Origin: Parcubacteria group bacterium
GTDB lineage: Bacteria; Patescibacteriota; Minisyncoccia; UBA6257; JACRHY01
Length of the DNA: 17,793 bases
Assembly: GCA_016215765.1 (NCBI GenBank)
Contig: JACRHY010000019.1
Span: 1 to 17,793, forward strand
Reading direction: 5' to 3'
The translations under genes were made by a program, and so were the position numbers. Every line of letters begins with the position of its first letter. Position 1 is the first letter of the stretch. Positions 7,813-13,464 of the stretch are shown one piece after another. The notes under the pieces are model-generated. The model was not told the origin of the DNA and searched no databases. It worked only from the letters and a program-made list of their open reading frames with translations.

Positions 7813-8031
7813 ATGAACAAGTCTGTTTATACAAAGGACTATAAAGAAATCATAGAACGCTTAAAAACAGCACGTATTGAGGCTGGGCTTGCACAGCAAG
7901 AGGTTGCAAAAAAACTCGGTAAACCTCAATCGTATATCTCAAAAATTGAGTCTGGCGAAAGGCGTCTTGATGTTGCAGAAATGAAAAAATTTGCAGAGAT
8001 ATACAAAAAGCCGTCATCATACTTTTTATAA
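7813..8031 (+). CDS. XRE-family HTH regulator, controller (C) protein-like
   Basis: 72 aa, nearly all of it one Cro/C1-type helix-turn-helix domain. The recognition region is 'GLAQQEVAKKLGKPQSYISKIESGERRLDV' (split here for reading; residues about 25-54). Its size, its position 3 bp ahead of a restriction-endonuclease gene and the palindromic sequence upstream match C proteins, which first activate and then repress their own C-R operon so that methylation is established before cutting. Identification as a C protein rests on context. A generic XRE repressor, or an antitoxin for the next gene, is the alternative. Codon use is AT-rich like the rest of the island. Confidence 0.72.
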   Translation: MNKSVYTKDYKEIIERLKTARIEAGLAQQEVAKKLGKPQSYISKIESGERRLDVAEMKKFAEIYKKPSSYFL

Positions 8032-8034
8032 TAT

Positions 8035-8730
8035 ATGTTAGTGCAAAAATTCGACAATTTTCTACAATCAGTTGACCTTAAATCCTATCGTGATAAGTAT
8101 AGGCCTATTAAAATTGTGGAAATGGACTTGCCTAAAGAAATTCAGGCAATAAATATGCTCTACAAAGTGTATTGGGATCAAAAGAAATTTTTGTCTTTTG
8201 AAGATTTTTTTAAAGAGTATTTGAATTCTCAAAAAACAGAAATTGAATCTTTTAGACAAAAAATAACGATGTGTAAAGATTGTTTTTATCGCGGACTTCC
8301 CGCAAGAATTTATCGTACATGGGCAAGTATTATTACTCAAATACACGCCGGATATGTAGCGGAGTCGGTTTTCGGCGAAGGCACAGTTGCAATGTCAGGC
8401 GAGCTTGATCATCAAGGAGCCGATTTTCAAGTTAAATATAAAGGGAAAATCTTGAATTACCAAGTTAAAAAGAAGTCATTTAGTGGCGAGGTAAGGCGTG
8501 GTAAGGGTGGAGTTAAAAATAAAATAGAAGGGCAATTTATAGATATTAACTACGAAGTTCCAAGTAGTGATTATTTCGAAAACCCAAAGAAAAAAGATGG
8601 CGAATATAAACTCCCATACAAAAGATTTCAAGAAAACAAAAAATTGAAAAGATTTGCTAATGGTTTTGTCGTTTTCGCTCCGTACGCTTTTGAGCAAAAG
8701 AAAAAGGAAATAGATAATGCTCTAAAATAA
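8035..8730 (+). CDS. Putative type II restriction endonuclease (PD-(D/E)XK-like, possibly MjaI-type)
   Basis: 231 aa, starting 3 bp after the controller stop codon, so probably co-translated. No Shine-Dalgarno is seen. The informative block is residues 107-150: YVAESVFGEGTVAMSGELD, then QGADFQVKYKGKILNYQVKK. E110, D130 and Q143-x-K145 would form a PD-(D/E)XK-type metal site with Gln in place of the usual second acidic residue. I recall a similar AES...GADFQV...YQVKK pattern in the MjaI endonuclease family (CTAG cutters), but could not verify it. A CxxC pair (C80, C83) precedes this block. The gene converges on the LexA-methyltransferase gene with a 9-bp tail-to-tail overlap, as expected for an RM pair. 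Its cutting specificity cannot be read from sequence. Confidence 0.62.
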   Translation: MLVQKFDNFLQSVDLKSYRDKYRPIKIVEMDLPKEIQAINMLYKVYWDQKKFLSFEDFFKEYLNSQKTEIESFRQKITMCKDCFYRGLPARIYRTWASIITQIHAGYVAESVFGEGTVAMSGELDHQGADFQVKYKGKILNYQVKKKSFSGEVRRGKGGVKNKIEGQFIDINYEVPSSDYFENPKKKDGEYKLPYKRFQENKKLKRFANGFVVFAPYAFEQKKKEIDNALK

Positions 8731-10245
8731 TTTAGCAACCAGTTTTTTATCGTCTACCATTTTTTCTGCCAATCTCACATAATCTGGATTGATCTCAAAA
8801 CCAATATAGGATTGCCCCAATTCTTTTGCCGCCGCACACTCCGAGCCAGTACCGACAAAAGGTACTAATACAACACCGTCTTTTTTAGGCATAGCAGATT
8901 TTATCAATTTTTTTGATAGTTCAAATGGTTTTTGTGTTGGGTGCTTCATTATTTCATGTCCGTCATGTTTTTTTAGTTGTCGTGGTTCGCAAACAGAATC
9001 ACAGGTTTTACACAAAAACCACCTCTCAATCATTCCGGCTCCACCAGCAAGAGCGGGAATTTTGATAACATCTCTCGGTAAAGCACCGCCCTCATGGGCT
9101 TTGTAAACAGTTTCTAAACCGCTACTACTAAATCTCCCTAACGTTCCTTTTCTTATCTTTCCAGCGGCTCCGCTTAGAAAGCCATCGGTATAGGGCTCTC
9201 TAACTTCATCTCTGTTGAAAACCGGCTTATCTTTCCACGCGCAAATTATAGCTTCGTGGCTTCTTTGCCAGAAATTGAGCGAAGCAACATTTTTGTTCGT
9301 ATAGTGCCAAATCAACCACCGTTTTTGTATAGGAATTTCGATTGAAAGATACGCTAAAATTTCACTAAACCCGTAAATAAACATTGTTCCATTCGGTTTT
9401 AGAATTCTTATACTTTCATTTATCCAACTTTTACACCATTCTACATATTCCCCAAGTTCTCGTTTATCTATATTGTTGCCAAAATCTTTTCCGATATTAT
9501 ATGGCGGATCAATTATGACGACATCGCAACTTTCGTCGGGAAGTTTCCTTAGTTCTTGAATAGCATCTCCTAAAATTATTTGATTGAGTGGTAGTTTCTT
9601 TTCTTTTCGTACTTCTTTTGTTGTTATAATTTTTTCTGCCTGCAATTCTTCCTCATTTTTTATAACATCAATAACGACACCTTGAATTTTAATATCGCGA
9701 TCTTTTCTTATAATAATTGGCTCAAAAGTTTTGTTTGCCGGTTGTAATCGAATATATCCTCGCTCTTGATAAAATTTCTTTAGTGTTGCCTCATGATTAT
9801 CTATCAAAGCAACAACACGCTCTCCATTTTCTGCAACATCCTGCTGTTTTACCAAGACGACATCTCCATCTTTTATATTTTCATCAATCATACTATTGCC
9901 CATTACACGCAAAGCATAAAGATTGCCACCACTGGGCAATATATTTTTAGGAACAGCAATAAATTCATTTTCACGAATTGCCTCTATTGGCTCTCCTGCG
10001 GCGATAGTTCCTAAAAGCGGAATTTTGACCATCGGTTCTTTAGACGCAACACTAATGGTACGAGCTTTATTTTCTATATTTCCCAAATAGCCACCTTTTT
10101 TGAGTTTTGAGATATGAAAATGAATAGTTGAAACAGAAGCGAGTTTGAGTCGTTTTCTGATCTCTTCAAAGGAAGGAGAGTATCCTTTCTTTGTTGTGTA
10201 GCTTTCTACAAAGTCGAGGACTTCTTTTTGGCGTTTTGTTAACAT
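8722..10245 (-). CDS. LexA repressor fused to a beta-class DNA methyltransferase
   Basis: 507 aa in one uninterrupted frame. Residues 1-65 are a LexA-type winged helix (MLTKRQKEVLDFV...GYSPSFEEI...ASVSTIHFHISKLKKGGYL). The latch/protease domain spans about 72-200 and holds the self-cleavage site A83-G84 (GTIAAGEPI), nucleophile S118 (VMGNSMID) and general base K156 (EATLKKFY), the canonical LexA set. From about 219 a methyltransferase begins (NQIILGDAIQELRKLP). It has catalytic DPPY at 246-249 (N6-adenine or N4-cytosine) and SAM-binding FVGTG at 463-467 near the C-terminus, the beta-class order. A CxxCxxxC cluster followed by His residues lies in the putative target-recognition region. No ATG would allow separate translation of the enzyme. 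The fusion probably provides the methylation half of the adjacent RM system and doubles as a damage-responsive repressor. Confidence 0.88.
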   Translation of the reverse strand: MLTKRQKEVLDFVESYTTKKGYSPSFEEIRKRLKLASVSTIHFHISKLKKGGYLGNIENKARTISVASKEPMVKIPLLGTIAAGEPIEAIRENEFIAVPKNILPSGGNLYALRVMGNSMIDENIKDGDVVLVKQQDVAENGERVVALIDNHEATLKKFYQERGYIRLQPANKTFEPIIIRKDRDIKIQGVVIDVIKNEEELQAEKIITTKEVRKEKKLPLNQIILGDAIQELRKLPDESCDVVIIDPPYNIGKDFGNNIDKRELGEYVEWCKSWINESIRILKPNGTMFIYGFSEILAYLSIEIPIQKRWLIWHYTNKNVASLNFWQRSHEAIICAWKDKPVFNRDEVREPYTDGFLSGAAGKIRKGTLGRFSSSGLETVYKAHEGGALPRDVIKIPALAGGAGMIERWFLCKTCDSVCEPRQLKKHDGHEIMKHPTQKPFELSKKLIKSAMPKKDGVVLVPFVGTGSECAAAKELGQSYIGFEINPDYVRLAEKMVDDKKLVAKLF

Positions 10246-10252
10246 AATAGAC

Positions 10253-10303
10253 TTGACTTATTTACCATACATCAATTATAATAGAACAAAAGTAGAAAAT
10301 CAA
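10253..10303. promoter_or_regulatory. Overlapping divergent promoters with a LexA-like half-site
   Basis: Plus strand (towards CBASS): TTGACT 10253-10258, 18-bp spacer, TATAAT 10277-10282. Minus strand (towards the LexA fusion): TTGATT (10303-10298), 17-bp spacer, TATAAT (10280-10275). The two -10 boxes overlap within ATTATAAT. GAACAAAAGTAG at 10284-10295 is a GAAC half-site with a degenerate second half (consensus GAAC-N4-GTTC in Gram-positive-type LexA sites). It sits in the spacer of the minus promoter and just downstream of the plus -10, where a bound repressor would block both. Confidence 0.6.
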
Positions 10304-10322
10304 CAATAAGTTATCCCCAACT

Positions 10323-11246
10323 ATGGCTATCCCCAAATCACAATTAGAAACATGGTCTAAACAAGGCGCAACTGTTACCGCTAAGGCAACTCACGAGTCT
10401 ATTCGAAATGCTCTTAGTGGTGAGAAGTCGCCAATTAAGGATCGTATTAGTAGCGGTAGTATAGAAATTTATCTACAAGGGTCATATAAAAATGATACCA
10501 ACATTAGAGGCGATAGTGATGTAGATTTAGTTGTAGAACTTAACACTACTTTTGGCCACAATGCACACGAATTGCCTGCGGACCAAAAGCGACTTCATGA
10601 TCTTGCATATGATAGTGCTTCGTATGACTGGGAAAATTTAAGATCGGATGTCATCAAAGCACTAAATAGTTATTACGAAAGTCGTTATGTTAATGACACG
10701 GGCAATAAATCATTAAAGCTTTTAGCCGCGCCCGGTCGCTTGAAAGCAGACATAGTGCCAGTTGTAAGATTTAGAAAGTATAAACATTTTTTGGGAACAG
10801 ACAATTTCAAATCAGAGCGTGGCATTAAGTTTTATCATAGAACGACAAAAAAGCCGATTATAAATTTCCCCCATCACCATTTTAATAATGGAAAGGATAA
10901 AAATTCAGAAAGCAGGACTAATGGTTGGTTCAAACCAACTGTGCGCATTCTAAAAAACGCTAGAAGTTATCTTATTGATAACAATGTTTTATCCAAAGAA
11001 ACCGCCCCCTCCTACTTTCTTCAAAGTTTAATATATAATGTTCCAGATAATCTTTTTGGAAATAGTTACAATGATACAGTGTTTAATGTCTTGAAATATC
11101 TTTACGAAAAGCCCATTAGCAATTTTCAGTGCCAAAATGACCTACATCCTTTATTCGGAGAAACGACGGAGCAGTGGAATGAACCAAACGCAATTTTGAC
11201 TATTCAAAAACTCGTCGAACTTTGGGATAACTGGAATAAAGAATAA
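10323..11246 (+). CDS. CD-NTase (CBASS cyclic-oligonucleotide synthase)
   Basis: 307 aa. The nucleotidyltransferase core shows G53-S54 (LQGSYKNDTNIRGDSDVDLVVEL) with catalytic D66 and D68, and the third acidic residue D143 in LKADIVPVVRF. This is the Pol-beta-like signature of bacterial cGAS/DncV-like enzymes (SMODS). The helical C-terminal lobe contains WFKPTVRILKNARSYL and PSYFLQSLIYNVPD, typical of CD-NTases. On phage sensing it should make a cyclic di- or trinucleotide messenger that activates the downstream membrane effector. The product and clade (CdnB/CdnE-like?) cannot be assigned safely. The stop codon is 6 bp before the effector start, so the two form an operon. No Cap2/Cap3 or HORMA/TRIP13 accessory genes are present, so this would be a minimal type I CBASS. 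Confidence 0.88.
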   Translation: MAIPKSQLETWSKQGATVTAKATHESIRNALSGEKSPIKDRISSGSIEIYLQGSYKNDTNIRGDSDVDLVVELNTTFGHNAHELPADQKRLHDLAYDSASYDWENLRSDVIKALNSYYESRYVNDTGNKSLKLLAAPGRLKADIVPVVRFRKYKHFLGTDNFKSERGIKFYHRTTKKPIINFPHHHFNNGKDKNSESRTNGWFKPTVRILKNARSYLIDNNVLSKETAPSYFLQSLIYNVPDNLFGNSYNDTVFNVLKYLYEKPISNFQCQNDLHPLFGETTEQWNEPNAILTIQKLVELWDNWNKE

Positions 11247-11252
11247 TCTATT

Positions 11253-11840
11253 ATGAAAAATTACCAATCATTTATAACCTTCATTGTCTTTTTTACCGCT
11301 GGTTTTTATTTACTGGACAAAAAAGTCAGTATTCCATTTTTGTCCGCCAGCGTTATCAGTTTAATAATTTTCGGAGTATTTTTATTTTGGGACAAATTTT
11401 TATGGAAGCAAAAACAATTTTTCATTCCGCAACTCGCTAAATTGGCTGGACTGCATGACTACCCAAATCTAAACGGAAAATGGAAAGCCGAATATAGTAG
11501 CTCGTATAAGTACGACACCCAAAATGATCGTTATATCACGACTGGAAGCGGTGAAATAATTATAAAACAAAATTACACCTCAATTTTTATTACTGGCCAA
11601 TTTAGCGAATCTGACTCGGAGAGTTTTGTTGCTAACTTAAAACAAAAAGAAAATGGCGGTTGGTTTTTAATTTATGGTTTTAGAAACAAACCCAAAAGTG
11701 AAAAATTACAAAACTCTCCGAGTGGCGGAATGCACGAAGGTTTTTGCTATCTTGATGTCCTGCATGATAAACTAAGCGGGTACTATACGAATGATGAGAA
11801 TAGAAAAACGCGAGGTAGGATGATTCTTACAAAAATTTAG
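11253..11840 (+). CDS. cap15: Cap15-like CBASS effector (2TM + beta-barrel, S-2TMbeta)
   Basis: 195 aa. Two closely spaced transmembrane helices (about 6-21 and 27-46) are followed by a soluble beta-rich domain (about 72-195). That domain begins with NLNGKWKAEYSSS, continues EIIIKQNYTSIFITGQF and GGWFLIYGFRNKP, and ends RGRMILTKI. This matches Cap15, in which a cyclophilin-like beta-barrel senses the cyclic nucleotide and the 2TM part oligomerises to breach the inner membrane and kill the infected cell (family knowledge). The assignment is by architecture and by position directly behind a CD-NTase. The last codons and the TAG stop lie inside the right inverted repeat, so the gene end is defined by the element boundary. 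Confidence 0.83.
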   Translation: MKNYQSFITFIVFFTAGFYLLDKKVSIPFLSASVISLIIFGVFLFWDKFLWKQKQFFIPQLAKLAGLHDYPNLNGKWKAEYSSSYKYDTQNDRYITTGSGEIIIKQNYTSIFITGQFSESDSESFVANLKQKENGGWFLIYGFRNKPKSEKLQNSPSGGMHEGFCYLDVLHDKLSGYYTNDENRKTRGRMILTKI

Positions 11841-12131
11841 CCGCCGCCGAAAAATCCGTCCGTCCGAGCGAGGGCATGGCGGAAGGGGGGTGTGTGGGGG
11901 GGGGAATTCCGCCATGCCCGAGCGGATAGAATTGTCGCCCCGCCACCTGCCCGAATACTTGGAGGGCAGAATACCAAAGAAAAATGCCCTTTCCTTTTTA
12001 GAAGAAATTGGTCGCGCGCAAATCCGAAAAGCAAGGAACATTTTTCTTTGGTGTTGCCGAGTGAAGCGAGGCGGTGGCGGGGCGTCCTCATTCGTGGGGG
12101 TTCTCCGCAAAATGGGTTCTGACTTTTTCAA
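11834..12131. repeat. Right long structured inverted repeat (298 bp)
   Basis: This is the reverse-complement partner of 7415-7750, with near-perfect identity over both ends. Its own hairpins keep the positions but not the sequence of those in the left copy. CGCCCCGCCACC 11936-11947 pairs with GGTGGCGGGGCG 12073-12084. ACCAAAGAAAAATG 11973-11986 pairs with CATTTTTCTTTGGT 12039-12052. GGGCATGGCGGAA 11872-11884 pairs with TTCCGCCATGCCC 11907-11919. The last hairpin has a loop of six Gs, TGTGT and nine Gs. No coding frame looks real here. The rest of the gap up to tRNA-Val (12169-12333) is AT-rich and holds only a possible promoter. Confidence 0.85.
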
Positions 12132-12138
12132 ACAAACA

Positions 12139-12168
12139 CCACAATTCCGAATTTGAAGAAAGGTTGAA
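12139..12168. repeat. Right 30-bp direct repeat (attR-like)
   Basis: Starts CCACAATTCCG and ends AAGGTTGAA. It is 29/30 identical and in the same orientation as 7390-7419, and lies 7 bp outside the right inverted repeat. The tRNA-Ala body is not duplicated, only its last three bases. Confidence 0.75.
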
Positions 12169-12272
12169 TTTGCCGATTGAAAATTTTAAATATATTCATT
12201 TTGACAAAAGAACAAAAGGATCCAAAACATTTTCTGACTATAGAGGAGTTTGTATGTTAAGATGTGCAAATG

Positions 12273-12300
12273 TTGCAATTCAGAGGAAATTGCTTAATAT
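12273..12300 (+). promoter_or_regulatory. Possible promoter for tRNA-Val
   Basis: TTGCAA (12273-12278), a 16-bp spacer and TAATAT (12295-12300) lie about 34 bp upstream of the tRNA. It is the best sigma70-like match in the AT-rich stretch between the island edge and the tRNA. Confidence 0.35.
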
Positions 12301-12333
12301 TAGCAATGGATTCTGTGAAAGAATTATAAGCAG

Positions 12334-12405
12334 GCGCGGTTAGCTCAGTGGTAGAGCGCATCGTTGACATCGATGAGGTCAGAAGTTCGATCCTTCTACC
12401 GCGCA
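12334..12405 (+). tRNA. tRNA-Val (anticodon GAC)
   Basis: Acceptor GCGCGGT/ACCGCGC, D stem GCTC/GAGC, anticodon arm CATCG-TTGACAT-CGATG with GAC, T arm AGAAG-TTCGATC-CTTCT. Discriminator A is at 12405 and CCA is not encoded. The defence island separates it from tRNA-Ile and tRNA-Ala, with which it may once have formed one cluster. Confidence 0.96.
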
Positions 12406-12573
12406 CCCTCGCTTCGGAAAAATTTGCAAGTCGCGCATTATCAATAAGCCACCAGTATTAAACTTTCGAAACGTTTTTGGTTTTGGTCTGGATTTTTTGG
12501 TTATTCCGTTGTAATCTGCGTTAAAAGCAATCGCGCGGGCGGCTGCTTTCATCTTGCACGTTAACAACCCAAA
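12406..12573. other. Intergenic region between tRNA-Val and thyX
   Basis: No gene is supported. A minus-strand open frame crosses the region but lacks a ribosome-binding site and any recognisable family. The stretch around 12466-12510 is T- and G-rich on the plus strand. The thyX leader and its ribosome-binding site begin at the right end. Confidence 0.4.
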
Positions 12574-12579
12574 AGGAGG
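12574..12579 (+). promoter_or_regulatory. Strong Shine-Dalgarno sequence of thyX
   Basis: A perfect AGGAGG lies 5 bp before the ATG at 12585, which fixes the start codon. It contrasts with the nearly leaderless starts elsewhere in the window. Confidence 0.85.
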
Positions 12580-12584
12580 AAAAA

Positions 12585-13196
12585 ATGGAGATAGTGAAGC
12601 CATGTTTTATCTTTGAAGATGAGATTGACGGCGAGCGGATTCTGAAAAATTTGGAGCGTTACGGCCGGACTTGTTACAAGTCCGAGGACAGAATAACTCC
12701 GGATTCCGCGCGTAAATTCGTGACGAGAATTCTCGAGAGCGGGCACGAATCCGTGATTGAGCACGAAAAAGTCACGGTTCGGATCGTCTGCGATCGGGGC
12801 GTAACGCACGAAATCGTGCGCCACAGAATTGCTTCTTATTCACAGGAATCAACGCGATACTGCAATTACAAATCGCGCGGGATTAAGGTTATTGAACCGC
12901 TTTTCTTTATCGGCGACGATGAAAAGTATCGGATTTGGCTGAATGCCATGCGCACTTGCGAGGGAGCGTACAATGCCCTGATTGGGGCCGGCGCGAATCC
13001 GCAGGAAGCGCGCTCGGTACTGCCGAACTCGCTTAAAACGGAAATCGTCGTCACTTACAACCTGCGGGAGTGGAGGCATTTCTTCAAGCTTCGTTGCTCA
13101 AATAAAGACCACCCTCAAATGCGCGAGATTGCCGTTCCTCTTCTTCAGGAATTCCGGCGACTAATACCCGTCATCTTTGACGATATTCAATACTGA
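12585..13196 (+). CDS. thyX: Flavin-dependent thymidylate synthase ThyX
   Basis: 203 aa, start fixed by AGGAGG. The ThyX signature RHR-x7-S is at 79-89 (RHRIASYSQES), followed by TRYCNY. The conserved C-terminal block is ARSVLPNSLKTEIVVTYNLR and WRHFFKLR. It makes dTMP from dUMP with methylene-tetrahydrofolate as carbon donor and FAD/NAD(P)H as reductant, avoiding the need for dihydrofolate reductase. Length is a little short of the usual 220-250 aa, but the core is intact. The AGGAGG and the absence of an upstream gene on the same strand suggest its own transcript or read-through from tRNA-Val. Confidence 0.95.
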   Translation: MEIVKPCFIFEDEIDGERILKNLERYGRTCYKSEDRITPDSARKFVTRILESGHESVIEHEKVTVRIVCDRGVTHEIVRHRIASYSQESTRYCNYKSRGIKVIEPLFFIGDDEKYRIWLNAMRTCEGAYNALIGAGANPQEARSVLPNSLKTEIVVTYNLREWRHFFKLRCSNKDHPQMREIAVPLLQEFRRLIPVIFDDIQY

Positions 13197-13259
13197 ATTC
13201 AACACCGACGTTCTTGCGGGTATTCCTTCCGCTCCAAGGCCTTAAACAAAAGGGCTTTA

Positions 13260-13419
13260 GACCCACCGCGTAAAGATTTTTCCTATTAAAACCTCATAAT
13301 TTCGGCTACGGCTTTGTGAAAATTTCTTGAAATATACTTTGTATATTCCTCAAAATTTTCACTTCGCCTCGCTCGAAATTCCGAAGTTTTACCGACGGGA
13401 AATCTTTACGCGGTGGGTC
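13260..13419. repeat. 160-bp nested hairpin (MITE-like or structured RNA)
   Basis: The ends form a perfect 20-bp inverted repeat: 13260-13279, beginning GACCCACCGCG, pairs with 13400-13419. Inside are further in-register arms: AATTTCG 13298-13304 with CGAAATT 13374-13380; GTGAAAATTT 13316-13325 with AAATTTTCAC 13353-13362; and at the tip AATATAC 13331-13337 with GTATATT 13341-13347 around a TTT loop. It occupies most of the thyX-peptidase gap and no coding frame is supported. Flanking bases show no obvious target-site duplication. Confidence 0.8.
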
Positions 13420-13433
13420 ATTTTTCTTTTGGC

Positions 13434-13464
13434 GAAAACCTGCTAACATTTAACGAACTTAAAT
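13434..13464 (+). promoter_or_regulatory. Promoter module of the metallopeptidase gene (copy 1)
   Basis: GAAAACCTG, then TAACAT (-10, 13444-13449), then TTTAACGAAC, runs into the ATG at 13463. The same 31-bp arrangement with about four differences occurs at 14851-14881, ahead of another gene. The transcript would have a leader of only a few bases. Confidence 0.5.

Larger units (their letters stand above)
7390..12168. mobile_element. Defence island bracketed by inverted and direct repeats (RM + LexA-methyltransferase + CBASS)
   Basis: The outermost components are a 30-bp direct repeat (7390-7419 and 12139-12168, one mismatch). Just inside is a long inverted repeat (7415-7750 and 11834-12131). 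Between the inverted repeats lie only five genes, all defence or regulation, and all visibly more AT-rich than the flanking housekeeping genes, which suggests horizontal acquisition. The island separates tRNA-Ile/tRNA-Ala from tRNA-Val. No recombinase or transposase is encoded, so any movement would need an enzyme supplied in trans, or exchange by homologous recombination between repeat copies. The boundaries are read directly from the sequence; mobility is inference. Confidence 0.7.

Noticed and set aside
11890..12343. Open frames through the right inverted repeat and the stretch beyond, including a 29-codon frame at 12254 with GAGGAG upstream
   Set aside because: Frames in the repeat arise from its GC-rich hairpins and are not conserved between the two copies. 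The short frame ends inside tRNA-Val.
12379..12603. 74-aa minus-strand frame between tRNA-Val and thyX
   Set aside because: It overlaps the tRNA and the thyX start, and has no ribosome-binding site and no recognisable family.
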